Program-made: the position numbers and the translations under genes
Shown here: in pieces, positions 16,283-25,025 of the stretch
Layout of the letters: each line of letters starts with the position of its first letter
Position numbering within the stretch: position 1 is the first letter of the stretch
Notes under the pieces: model-generated
What the model saw: only the letters and a program-made list of their open reading frames with translations
Databases searched by the model: none
Told to the model about the DNA's origin: nothing
Origin: Sphingopyxis solisilvae
Lineage (GTDB): Bacteria; Pseudomonadota; Alphaproteobacteria; Sphingomonadales; Sphingomonadaceae
Direction of reading: 5' to 3'
Length of the DNA: 58,178 bases
Assembly (NCBI RefSeq): GCF_015475875.1
Contig: NZ_JADKYM010000017.1
Span: 1 to 58,178, forward strand

Positions 16283-17008
16283 TCAGGCGGGTCGTCCGCC
16301 CAGAAAATCGGCTGTTTGCGCCCCCTCGTATGTCGGCGTTTCGAGCGCGGACGGCATCACATCGTTCAGCAGTCCACGCCGCAGACGATCATAGGTGGCG
16401 ATCGATATCTTCGGGCTTAGGTCTTGGAAGCCTACCCTTACCTTTCGCTGCGCTTCATTCTCCAGGCGAGAATCCCCCATCACGATCGTCACACCATCCG
16501 GCTGTTTTATGCGTTCGTTTCCGACATTCACGCGGACATTCTCGATGTAGTTCGCGAAGTGGCTCATATATTCGCCGCACTGAGCAAGTGCTTTATGTGC
16601 TTCCGTACTAAGCCCGTCGCCGCGCTTGTTCGCGAACTGGACGTCAGGCCGTTTTAGCTCGATGATCTGCCAACTATAGCCGAGCGAGTTGCTCATGGCC
16701 GCTATAAAGTCAGGAATGAGACCGCGCTGGCCGTTTACCTGATTGGTCCGAATCCACCGTTTGGCATATGCCCATGTCCCGTGATGACCAGTCGTCCGGA
16801 ATGCATATTGCAGAAGGTAGGGATGCGTCTCGATTATATTTTGCATCGCCTCTTCCGACCCTGTGGCCAAAGCGGCATCGAATTCTCCAGCCAGCTTGGC
16901 GCTAAAATCTCGTCTCGAACCGTACAGCGCGTCCGGAAATTGCTCTGCAAGTTCCCTGTGAAATCGCGCCTGATTTTCCGGTTTGGATAGCTCGAATAGA
17001 GTCGGCAT
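16283..17008 (-). CDS. sduA: Shedu family immune nuclease (DUF4263)
   Basis: 241 residues from the ATG at 17008, preceded by an AGGAG site. The C-terminal domain has the Shedu pattern: THPYLLQYAF, GLIPDFIAAM with Asp100, and WQIIELKRPD with Glu117 and Lys119, then HKALAQCGEYMSHF with Gln143. Shedu proteins are stand-alone anti-phage DNA nucleases that multimerise. This copy is short, so it lacks the large N-terminal sensor domain of some members. It converges with the protease pair and lies back to back with the Pycsar locus. Confidence 0.85.
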   Translation of the reverse strand: MPTLFELSKPENQARFHRELAEQFPDALYGSRRDFSAKLAGEFDAALATGSEEAMQNIIETHPYLLQYAFRTTGHHGTWAYAKRWIRTNQVNGQRGLIPDFIAAMSNSLGYSWQIIELKRPDVQFANKRGDGLSTEAHKALAQCGEYMSHFANYIENVRVNVGNERIKQPDGVTIVMGDSRLENEAQRKVRVGFQDLSPKISIATYDRLRRGLLNDVMPSALETPTYEGAQTADFLGGRPA

Positions 17009-17026
17009 CGTTTTCGCTCCTCTTGA

Positions 17027-17620
17027 ACACAAAGTCTACCAGCGCCTCAGGCGGTTGAAAGCCCCCAACTGAGCGCGGCATCTGATGAGCGCGCTCTGGC
17101 CTCGGCACGCTCGGCCACGGCCATTCCGGCCTTCTGTCCCGGGCGACATATCAACGGTAACAAGAGCTTCTGCCTCGGGCTGGAGCAGTTTGAATCTAGT
17201 GCCGAGGGATTTGCGGACTTTTGGGGAAAGCTTCGGTCTTATCTTCTGTGTCAGCAATATGCCGACCGGCATGGACGTTGGCCAACCGGGCGAGGCTTGT
17301 CGCATGGCGATGCGGCCTACGCCCAGATCGAGGCGGAAGAACATGCAAAGGCGGCTGGACTTGAGCGATCGTACCGGCGTGCGATCGAGTTCGGTTCGGG
17401 GCGCTTGGCGGGGGACCTGTCGAAACTGGCGGCAAGGCTCGATGCGGATGTCTGCACTCGCCGACCTCGGCGCGACGCATTCCGCAAGATGGTGTCGGCG
17501 GAAATCAAGAGGCGCGAGGAAGACCTGCTCTTCCTCGGCTGGAGCAAGCTGACCGGAAATCCTTGCTGCGAAACGATGCGGGACTGTCCATTGCGGACCA
17601 ACGAAGAAAAGGGAGACTAG
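17027..17620 (+). pseudogene. 5'-truncated gene, resembles E2-associated cysteine-rich protein
   Basis: The frame opens after a stop at 17024-17026 and runs to 17620 with no standard start until TTG 17297, yet looks coding all the way. It contains IPAFCPGRHINGNKSFCLGL, WPTGRGLSHGDAAYAQ and REEDLLFLGWSKL. The C-P-G-x-H-I-N segment recalls cysteine-rich proteins linked to bacterial E2 ubiquitin-like conjugation genes; that link is from memory. The 5' end seems lost next to the Shedu gene. Its stop lies 3 bp before the Pycsar effector. Confidence 0.5.
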
Positions 17621-17623
17621 ATT

Positions 17624-18532
17624 ATGGCTTTGGCAGATCGCTATGCCGATGACGCAACCCGGCTCGAAGCTGTGCGGACGCATAAATTTGCAGGAGGCTG
17701 TCCGGACCTGGCCGCCGCCGTTGCGGCCGTGGCAGAAGTTGTTTCGTTTCAACCCGGAGAGCCGCTCATCGAGCAACTCGGCGAAGATCGCGACGTCTAC
17801 CTCATCCTCACGGGATCGTGCGACATCATCGTGAACGGGCGCAAGATTCGCGTGCGCGGGCCCGGGGATCATGTCGGCGAAATGGCCGCCATACAGCCCG
17901 GTCAGGTCCGTTCGGCAAGCGTCATCGCGGCTGAGGAAGTGGTCGCACTCAAATTGACCGAGGCGCAGCTCTTCGAACTCGGCAACCGGTTTCCAGCGAT
18001 CTATCGAACGATCGCGCAGGAACTGGCGCGGCGCCTGTTGCAGCGGAACGCATTGATCGGGGCATTCCGAGAGAAAATCCGCGTCTTCGTCATATGTTCG
18101 GTCGAGGCGCTCGATATTGCACGGATCGTTCAGGACGCGCTGGCTCACGATTTCACGATGATTTTGTGGACCGACGATGTGTTCAAGATTGCTAGCTATA
18201 CGCTCGCCGATCTCGAGGCGAAGGTCGACGAAGCCGACTTTGCCATCGCAATCGCGCATGGCGACGACATCACCGAGAGCCGCAAGCAGGTCTGGCCGGC
18301 GCCACGGGACAACGTGATTTTCGAGCTTGGCCTGTTCATGGGCCGCCTCGGCCGCGAACGCGCGATCCTGATGGAGCCGCGCGATGAGAAGCTGAAATTG
18401 CCGAGCGATTATGCCGGTGTGCAGACCGTTCCCTACCTCTGGACGCCGGGCCCGGACGCCGCGGCTAACCTTGCCTCAGCCTGCAACAAGCTGCGGCGCT
18501 ACATGTTCGAGCATGGACCGCACAATGGCTGA
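17624..18532 (+). CDS. pycTIR: Pycsar effector: cyclic-nucleotide-binding TIR protein
   Basis: 302 residues with two domains. Residues about 28-140 form a Crp-like cyclic nucleotide-binding domain, with phosphate-binding cassette GDHVGEMAAIQ followed by RSAS. Residues about 152-265 form a TIR-like domain (IRVFVICSVEAL, FTMILWTDDVFK), and NVIFELGLFMGRLG holds the likely catalytic Glu234. In the known PycTIR family, cUMP or cCMP binding triggers NAD+ cleavage and growth arrest upon infection. The cyclase gene follows by 27 bp. Confidence 0.9.
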   Translation: MALADRYADDATRLEAVRTHKFAGGCPDLAAAVAAVAEVVSFQPGEPLIEQLGEDRDVYLILTGSCDIIVNGRKIRVRGPGDHVGEMAAIQPGQVRSASVIAAEEVVALKLTEAQLFELGNRFPAIYRTIAQELARRLLQRNALIGAFREKIRVFVICSVEALDIARIVQDALAHDFTMILWTDDVFKIASYTLADLEAKVDEADFAIAIAHGDDITESRKQVWPAPRDNVIFELGLFMGRLGRERAILMEPRDEKLKLPSDYAGVQTVPYLWTPGPDAAANLASACNKLRRYMFEHGPHNG

Positions 18533-18559
18533 CATCGACACCATTCAGAGGACAGCAAT

Positions 18560-19273
18560 GTGGCTGTAAACGAGGCTTTCCTGATTGATCGTGTCACGAC
18601 GCTGTTCGACACGACTTTCGACGGTCGCGACGGCAGGGTAGTGCCGGAATCGTCCGATGTGGCGCTGCGCGACGGCGCCGTGAAGATTGAGGCGGCATTT
18701 CTGTACGCCGATCTGGCCGGTTCCGCCAAGCTGGCGAAAGTCTGTCCCTGGAGCACGACCGCGAAGATCATTCGGGCCTTTCTCGATTGCGCTACCCGAT
18801 TGATCATCAAGCACGGCGGCGTTGTTCGCAGCTTCGACGGCGATCGCGTCATGGGCATCTTCATCGGGGACGGGAAGAATAGCGCCGCTTCGAACTGCGG
18901 CCGCGAGATCCATTGGGCGGTCAGGAACATCATCCAGCCGCAAGCCGAGAAGAAATTTCAGTCCATCCGCAACAACGGCATTCAGATCCGGCACGGTGTT
19001 GGCATCGACGTGGGCGAAGTCCATGCCGTCCGCAGCGGGATCAGGGACAACAATGATCTGATCTGGATCGGAAAGGCGGCGAGTTTCTCGGCGAAGCTCT
19101 CCGATGTCCGGGATTCGCCGTATCACACCTATATCTCGTCGCGGTGCTTCAAGATGTTGAACAAGGCTGCCGAGTTCGATGACGAGGGCAAGAACATGTG
19201 GACCAAGGCGACCTTCTCATTCGCTGGAGAGGCTGAGACGGTCTACAAGACGAACCACTGGAAGAAACCGTAG
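18560..19273 (+). CDS. pycC: Pycsar pyrimidine nucleotide cyclase (class III cyclase fold)
   Basis: 237 residues starting with GTG. A single class III cyclase domain holds the metal-binding Asp residues in FLYADLAGS (D51) and SFDGDRVMGIF (D95), and a DLIWIGKAASFSAKL segment at the catalytic helix. Family members make cUMP or cCMP in response to phage. Which base is used here cannot be told from sequence. The gene follows the TIR effector directly. Confidence 0.9.
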   Translation: MAVNEAFLIDRVTTLFDTTFDGRDGRVVPESSDVALRDGAVKIEAAFLYADLAGSAKLAKVCPWSTTAKIIRAFLDCATRLIIKHGGVVRSFDGDRVMGIFIGDGKNSAASNCGREIHWAVRNIIQPQAEKKFQSIRNNGIQIRHGVGIDVGEVHAVRSGIRDNNDLIWIGKAASFSAKLSDVRDSPYHTYISSRCFKMLNKAAEFDDEGKNMWTKATFSFAGEAETVYKTNHWKKP

Positions 19274-19414
19274 AATGGCTGATATGCGATAGACAGCGGG
19301 CGGCAACTGACCGCTCGTACTCCTATCGAATTATCCGTTGCGCTGCATGCGGCCGTCACCGATGACGGGCTCGAATGTCGGCGTCGCGCTGTACGCGCAT
19401 GGGATTGCGGCGCT

Positions 19415-20038
19415 ATGGCAGCATCGATGGAACCTAGGCCAATCCTCTTCAGCTTTCGTCGTTGTCCCTACGCGATGAGGGCGCGCATGGCGCTGCTCGT
19501 CAGCGGTGTGGCCTATGAGCATCGCGAGATCATATTGCGCGATAAGCCCGCCTTGATGCTTGCGGCCTCGCCGAAGGGCACCGTTCCGGTGCTCCTACTA
19601 GCAGATGGGCGCGTGATCGATGAGAGCATTGATATCATGGGGTGGGCGCTGGCGTGTGGCGATCCCGAAGGCTGGATGGATCGTGCCGACCTGCACAGGG
19701 TTGCTGCCTTCGACGGCGCGTTCAAACATCATCTCGATCGCTACAAATATAGGACGCGGCATGGCGTCGATCCGTTGGTGCATCGTGCCGCGGCGATGGA
19801 GATGCTTGTCGAGCTCGACGCCGACCTGGCGGGGCAGGACTATCTCGGCGGCACGATGCGAGGCTTTACCGACATCGCAATCTTTCCGTTCGTGCGTCAG
19901 TTCGCGGGCGTCGATCCGGACTGGTTCGAGGCGAATGCTCCGGATCGGGTGCGGGCGTGGCTTGCCGCGCTGACGGGTTCCGCACTCTTCGACCGGGCGA
20001 TGGCGAGGCATCAGCGCTGGGTTCCGTTGTCCGCTTAG
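19415..20038 (+). CDS. Glutathione S-transferase family protein
   Basis: 207 residues. The N-terminal thioredoxin fold carries FRRCPYAMRARM with C17, then PKGTVPVLLLADG with the cis-Pro, and DESIDIMGW for the glutathione gamma-glutamyl contact. The C-terminal half is the all-alpha domain. The Cys start resembles the beta or omega classes. The role is unknown, probably thiol transfer or detoxification. It is island cargo, 141 bp after the Pycsar cyclase and before the broken diguanylate cyclase gene. Confidence 0.85.
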   Translation: MAASMEPRPILFSFRRCPYAMRARMALLVSGVAYEHREIILRDKPALMLAASPKGTVPVLLLADGRVIDESIDIMGWALACGDPEGWMDRADLHRVAAFDGAFKHHLDRYKYRTRHGVDPLVHRAAAMEMLVELDADLAGQDYLGGTMRGFTDIAIFPFVRQFAGVDPDWFEANAPDRVRAWLAALTGSALFDRAMARHQRWVPLSA

Positions 20039-20197
20039 GGGGGCATCACTCTCAGCGTTGGGGTGTCTTCGGTTCGACGTGTTCCAACTGCGTTCGTGCT
20101 CATCGCAATTGGTCCGATGCGGACTCGTCTCCACAAGGGTCTCTAAGCCGGCATTTACCAGCCTCATTCGACACTTGCCGCTCGAACGGGGGTGAGC

Positions 20198-22360
20198 ATG
20201 TTTCGGGTTATCGAATGTATCGTCGGGCAGCATGATCTGCGTCTGGTTCTCCTGGCGGCTCTGGTCTTGGTGCTGGGGAGTGCGGCGCTGTTTCTGTTGC
20301 TGCAGCGATCGCTCGACTGCGTCGAAACCCGTCGCCGGCAGTGGGTCGCTTTTGCGGCGCTGGCGGCGGGGGTCGGCGTCTGGGCAACGCACTTCATCGC
20401 GATGCTCGCTTACGACGGGCGGATGCCGTTGAGCTTCGATCCGGGGCTGACGGCGCTCTCGGTCGCGATCGCGGTGCTCGCCTTTTGGCTGAGCTTTCTG
20501 GTTGCCGGACGTGATTTTCTGGTCGGATCGAGTCTGGGGGCCGGGCTTATCGCGGCCCTGGGTGTCACCGCGATGCATTTCACGGGGATGGCGGCGGTCG
20601 TCGCGCCAGCGGTGGTCCGCTACGATCCTGGCGCCATTGTCGTGGCCTTCGGGATATTGGCAGGCTGCTTCGCCTTGGCCTTCGCCAGCTTCGGGCGGCT
20701 TGGCGGGCAGGTGCGGATTGCCGTACCGGCGTTGTTTGCGGTGCTGGGTGTGGTGGCATTGCACTACACGGCCATGTCGGCGACCGTGCTCGCGCCCGAT
20801 CCATCGCGTGGCCTTGCTGCTGTTGCCGAGAGCCACCAATGGCTTGTCGCGGCGATTGTAGCAGCGACCCTCGGGCTGATCGGGGCTTTGCTCGGCGGTG
20901 CTTTTCTCGACCGGCTGCTGACCGATATGCGCGGTTTTGCCGATGCGACGCTCGAGGGGCTCGCGATCCTGAGCCGCGGGCACATCGTCGAGGCCAATGG
21001 GCAACTGGCGGCTTTGTTGGGCGTGCCGTCGGCAGAGCTGGTCGGCAGCGATCCGGGGGTCTGGCTGAAAGCGGCCGACGGGGCGGCGTTGACTGCGGTG
21101 CGCGGGCAGCCGGCGGAGGCGCATGTCGTGCGCGCCGACGGCGAGGAACTGATCGTCGAAGTGGCGGCGCATGCCGTCGAATATCGGGGGCGCCGCTGCG
21201 ATGTGCTTGCGGTGCGTGACCTCACCGCGCGCAAGCGCGCCGAGCTGCAGGTCGAGCATCTCGCGGCGCATGATGCGCTGACGGGGCTGCCCAACCGCGC
21301 GCTTTACGGCGGTGCTCGAGGGTCTGGTCCGAAGCGGCGAGAATTTTGCGCTGTTCGCGCTCGATCTCGACCGGTTCAAGGCGGTCAACGATCTCTTCGG
21401 CCATGCCGCGGGGGACTCGATCCTCTGCCGCGTCGCCGAGATTCTACGGTCGGTCACGCGCGATGTCGATCTCGTCGCCCGGATCGGCGGCGACGAATAT
21501 ATGATCATCCAGCGCGGGATCGACGATCTGCGCGAGGCGCAATTGCTGGCACGGCGTATCCTCGAAGCGTTCGGCGAGGAAATGGACATCACGCGCGACC
21601 CAATGGCGGTCGGAGTGAGCATCGGGGTCGCGCTGTTTCCGGACGATGCGGCGAACGCCGAGGCGGTCCGCCACAACGCTGACGTCGCTCTGTACCGCGC
21701 GAAGGAACGCGGGCGCGGCGTCGCCTGCTTCTTCGATCTCGAGATGGACAGGCTGGTGCGCGAGCGCCGCGAGCTCGAACATGACCTGCGCCATGCGATC
21801 ACGCGCCGGCAATTGAGCCTGATGTTCCAGCCGCTCGTCGCCACTGATTGCGGTAATATTGTCGGCTATGAGGCGCTGCTGCGCTGGGCGCATCCGACGC
21901 GCGGACCCATCCCGCCTGAAACCTTCGTGCCGATCGCCGAAGACGTCGGAGCCATCATCCCGATCGGCGAGTGGGTCCTGCGCGAAGCCTGCGCGACCGC
22001 GAGGTCGCGCTCGCGACGCTGCACCGGCTCAAAGCGCTGGGGGTGCGGATCGTGATGGAGGATTTCGGGACCGGCTATTCGTCGCTCTCGAACCTCCAGG
22101 CCTTTCCGTTCGACAAGATAAAGATCGACCGCAGCTTCGTCAGCCATGTCACCGACGACGCGTCGGCGCGCTCGATCATCCGCGCGATCGTCGGGCTCGG
22201 ACGCAGCCTCGATCTGCCGGTCGTCGCCGAAGGCGTCGAAACCGAGGAGCAAAGACCGATGGTGATCGAGGAAGGGTGTCCGCAGGCGCAGGGATTTTAC
22301 TTCGGGAACCCGGCCGAGGCGGTCGTCTGTATTCCGGGATTGCAGCGCTTCGCGAGCTGA
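20198..22360 (+). pseudogene. Broken MHYT-PAS-GGDEF-EAL signalling gene
   Basis: The first frame encodes an N-terminal MHYT membrane sensor (THFIAMLAYDG, TAMHFTGMAA, ALHYTAMSA), a PAS-like region and the start of a GGDEF domain (HDALTGLPNRALY). Near 21306 the frame shifts by one base, continuing as LEGLVRSGENFALFALDLD with GGDEY. The EAL start (YEALLRW) is present. Near 22000 about 55-60 codons are lost and the frame shifts again to LATLHRLKALGVRIVMEDFG. The intact gene would control c-di-GMP. Both lesions are inferred from alignment to the family pattern. Confidence 0.85.
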
Positions 22361-22684
22361 GTGCTGCCCCTGAGAGCGGGGGGGCATCCTTCGCGTGGTG
22401 CACTCCAGCCCTGATATTGGCGAAGCCGAATCGATCCGATCCGGAGAGGTAAGTCGTGGATGGTCTCCCCGGAAAATGTCATGTGTCGTTGAACGGCGGT
22501 CCGACGTCTCCACGTCGATGATGACGCCCACAGTCTTCGGCCAACTAAAGTGTTCGGCCCATTCGACTTTTCGAACTGCATTCACGAGCCGTCGCGCGCC
22601 GCGAAGTTTCCGTCCGGATCAGAGTAGTACGCGATCCGCCGACGTCGCACAGTCCGTTTGAAGTTTTTTGGAGGAGGAAGGCAA
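22361..22684. other. Intergenic stretch of 324 bp
   Basis: I see no gene with convincing coding character on either strand. It ends with a strong GGAGGAGG ribosome-binding site for the next gene. Confidence 0.5.
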
Positions 22685-23197
22685 ATGTCGAATCTGTGGG
22701 TGTGGAGGCATGACGGGAGTTTGCAATGTGGACTTGGCGAGGAGGAGCCGCTGGCGGAAGCGCAGGCACAGCTCGCCACGATCATCGGAGCGCACAATAT
22801 TGTCAAGGGAGAGAAGCGGCAGGCGCCGGTCATGGTCATTGCGCTCTGTGGCGCCCCGACCGGGCAAGCCAACGCGTTCGAGTTGACCGAGGAGGGCTAT
22901 TATCTCCTGTTTCACGGCTTTCCCGGGCCGATCGGCTTTCGGCCATGGATTGAACCTCCGGCGGCAAAATCGGGGGGGGCTTCGCTCGCAGCAACGTTTG
23001 CCCGGGGCGATGGCGCGCAGGATCGCGAACTGCGTATCGTCGGATCGTTCAGCGGCGACCCGACTTTGATCCGTGAGCTCTATGGACGGCCGTGCCGCGT
23101 CTACAATATCGGTGACGCGATTACGCTCGATCTGCGTCGAAACCGTTTCAATGTCGGACTGGAAGAGGGCCGAATAAAAGATCTGTGGTTCGGTTGA
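22685..23197 (+). CDS. Hypothetical protein with I78-like inhibitor domain
   Basis: 170 residues from the ATG at 22685, chosen for the GGAGGAGG site just before it. The last 45 residues (ELYGRPCRVYNIGDAITLDL, RRNRFNVGLEEGRIKDLWFG) follow the pattern of I78 peptidase inhibitors, whose core reads R-x-I-x-PG-x-AVT-x-D-x-R-x-DRLN. The first 125 residues are unfamiliar and have no signal peptide, unlike most I78 proteins. The final Cys-Gly of the family is replaced by Phe-Gly. The call is tentative. Confidence 0.55.
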   Translation: MSNLWVWRHDGSLQCGLGEEEPLAEAQAQLATIIGAHNIVKGEKRQAPVMVIALCGAPTGQANAFELTEEGYYLLFHGFPGPIGFRPWIEPPAAKSGGASLAATFARGDGAQDRELRIVGSFSGDPTLIRELYGRPCRVYNIGDAITLDLRRNRFNVGLEEGRIKDLWFG

Positions 23198-23244
23198 GCA
23201 GAAGGCCGTCGGCTGCCTGCCCAAGCAGGTCAGCGGGCGGCGGC

Positions 23245-23550
23245 TCATTCGCAGCCAACCCCGTCGCCGTCGCGGTCGAGGTGGCGGGCATAGCCGGGCG
23301 CGCCACGCCGCACCGGCGCGGCGCCGGCAGCGCGCGCGGCGCTGCAATTGGCATAGTAGACCTGGTCGCCGACGAGGCGCTGCGGGCGCTCGGCGGGCGG
23401 AGCCGTGCGGGCCGGGGCGCGGTGGCAATGGCGCGTGCCCGCCTTCCTGTCGCGGTGGCAGCCGGTCGCGTCGAGGCCACCGCCATGCGCCTGGGCTTCG
23501 ACTGCCAGCAGCAGCGTGAGCGTCGCCGCGATGGCGCGTATCATCGTCAT
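23245..23550 (-). CDS. Secreted excalibur calcium-binding domain protein
   Basis: 101 residues with a signal peptide (MTMIRAIAATLTLLLAVEAQ, cut near AQAHGG). A YHYH-like segment follows (HGGGLDATGCHRDRKAGTRH), then an excalibur domain ending in HLDRDGDGVGCE. The DxDxDG loop should bind calcium, and paired cysteines (YANCSAAR, GVGCE) should form a disulfide. It probably acts in the periplasm or outside the cell. Such genes are common in sphingomonad mobile elements. Confidence 0.8.
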   Translation of the reverse strand: MTMIRAIAATLTLLLAVEAQAHGGGLDATGCHRDRKAGTRHCHRAPARTAPPAERPQRLVGDQVYYANCSAARAAGAAPVRRGAPGYARHLDRDGDGVGCE

Positions 23551-23644
23551 TTGCCCCCTCCTCAGCGACTTTCGGGCCAGCCTAGTGCCCGATAGGCGCC
23601 TTGGCGTAAATTTATCTCCATTTCGGATGTATCGCGGCGAGCCG

Positions 23645-23914
23645 TCAGTGGACGTGGCGAAGCGCGAGTAGGTCGTGCGGCGGGAAGTCCTGGCCCTCGG
23701 TCGTCAGGAACCAGCGGCCCGATGTCCAGTGCCGCGCCGCGATGACCCGGGCGCGGCCGGTCGCCGCTTTTACGAAGAAGCCGTGCGGCCCGGTCCGGAG
23801 CCAGTCGATGACCTTCTCGATCGGCCATAGCGTGCCTTCGATGAGCAGGCTGTCGATGAGACGGTCGGGATCGTGCGGCCCGGCGTGGATCGCGGTGATC
23901 TCATAGTTGCGCAT
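23645..23914 (-). CDS. Small hypothetical protein (DUF3892-like)
   Basis: 89 residues from ATG (MRNYEITAIHAGPHDPDRLI). The middle reads EKVIDWLRTGPHGFFVKA. A short beta-rich fold like that of DUF3892 proteins is likely. Such proteins often lie in mobile elements beside regulators. It is 20 bp downstream of the MarR-like gene and probably cotranscribed. Confidence 0.6.
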   Translation of the reverse strand: MRNYEITAIHAGPHDPDRLIDSLLIEGTLWPIEKVIDWLRTGPHGFFVKAATGRARVIAARHWTSGRWFLTTEGQDFPPHDLLALRHVH

Positions 23915-23934
23915 CGTTGGTCCTTTTGCATGGC

Positions 23935-24444
23935 TCAGCTGAACGCGAGCGGCGGGGAGCCCGCTGGGCCGCTTCCGCCGAGCTGGCCCGCCAGATAGCG
24001 CCGCATGATGTCGAGACCGGCCTCGCTCAGCATGATGTAGATGACCCGGTTGTCGTGCGTGCAGTTCCGGCGGTCGATAAGTCCCTTCTCGGCGAGCTTG
24101 CCGATCCAGCGCAGCGCCGTCGTCTGCGGCACCGCCGCCGCGATGCAGAGGCTGTGGACGCTGACCGGGCGCTCGTGATGACGCTGGATGAACAGATCGA
24201 GCAGCATGTCCCACGCCGGCTCGGCGAAGAGATCGGCGTCGAACAATTTGTCGCGGCGACGGCGCGCCGCATATTCGGCGTGCGCGACCGCGGCGAGGCG
24301 GGCGTCGCCGACACGGCCATGATGGTCGGAGATTTCGTTCGCGCCATGGTGGGGGTCGTCTGGGCCGGTACGGGCGCTTGCTGCGTGGCGGGCGTCGTTC
24401 AGCCGTTCGGAGGCGATCGCGAGCTTGCGCGAGGGGCCGGTCAT
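23935..24444 (-). CDS. MarR-like winged-helix regulator
   Basis: 169 residues from the ATG at 24444, overlapping the RadC stop by 4 bp. The C-terminal half reads LLDLFIQRHHERPVSVHSLC, VPQTTALRWIGKLAEKGLI, then RVIYIMLSEAGLDIMRRYL: a winged helix of the MarR type. The N-terminal 80 residues are basic and lack clear structure. The target is unknown. It may control island genes. Confidence 0.7.
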   Translation of the reverse strand: MTGPSRKLAIASERLNDARHAASARTGPDDPHHGANEISDHHGRVGDARLAAVAHAEYAARRRRDKLFDADLFAEPAWDMLLDLFIQRHHERPVSVHSLCIAAAVPQTTALRWIGKLAEKGLIDRRNCTHDNRVIYIMLSEAGLDIMRRYLAGQLGGSGPAGSPPLAFS

Positions 24445-25025
24445 AGCAGGCCCCTTTCTCTCATGCTGACGATCCTGTCGGCGCCGACGACGAGATGATC
24501 GAGCAGTTCGATGCCGACCGATCGCGTCAGCTCCGAAATCTTTCTGGTCAGGGTGATGTCGCTCGCGCTCGGCTCGGGCGATCCCGACGGGTGGTTGTGC
24601 GCGAGCAGGATACCGTGCGCCCCGACGTCGAAGGCGCGGCCGAGCAGGGAACGGAGGCTCGGGTCGACCTGCGCCACACTCCCCGTCGCGATCCTCTCGT
24701 CGGCGAGATAACCCCACTCGGCCGTAACGAACGTCGCATGGAGAAGCTCGACCGGCGACTGACCGATCTGGAAGCGGAGATAGCGCCGGTATGCCGGGTC
24801 CTCAGCCGAAATCCGCGACCGGCTGACCTGTTCATGGAGCCCCGCCTCGAACAGCCGGCGGGCGGCGAGGAGGCGCCTCGCGAGTGCTGGATAGTCGGCA
24901 AGCGCAGCGGTGAGGCTTTCAGGCGGGGCGAGCAGCGCCCGGCCGAGGCTTCCAAAATGCGCGATCAGCCGTTCGGCAGCGGCCTCCGACCGGCGACCGG
25001 CGAACGGCGCGAGGAGGTCCGCCAC
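24441..25025 (-). CDS. radC: RadC family JAB-domain protein
   Basis: The C-terminal JAB (MPN+) domain is complete: HATFVTAEWGYL, then GILLAHNHPSGSPEPSASD with the zinc ligands His, His and Asp. The N-terminal part (EAAAERLIAHFGSLGRALLA) is the usual helical region. RadC proteins are typical of plasmids and genomic islands and have no proven enzymatic role. The start is uncertain. I chose GTG 25025 because frames further upstream overlap the membrane gene, which already overlaps this start by 61 bp. Confidence 0.8.
   Translation of the reverse strand: MADLLAPFAGRRSEAAAERLIAHFGSLGRALLAPPESLTAALADYPALARRLLAARRLFEAGLHEQVSRSRISAEDPAYRRYLRFQIGQSPVELLHATFVTAEWGYLADERIATGSVAQVDPSLRSLLGRAFDVGAHGILLAHNHPSGSPEPSASDITLTRKISELTRSVGIELLDHLVVGADRIVSMRERGLL

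Noticed and set aside
17036..18259. Long minus-strand open frame over the Pycsar effector
   Set aside because: Antisense to a gene with clear cNMP-binding and TIR domains.
17624..19273. CBASS instead of Pycsar
   Set aside because: The cyclase is of the class III fold, not a CD-NTase, and the effector has a Crp-like binding domain.
19598..21844. Long minus-strand open frame (748 codons)
   Set aside because: Antisense to the GST and MHYT-GGDEF genes; low-complexity Arg/Ser/His translation with no motifs.
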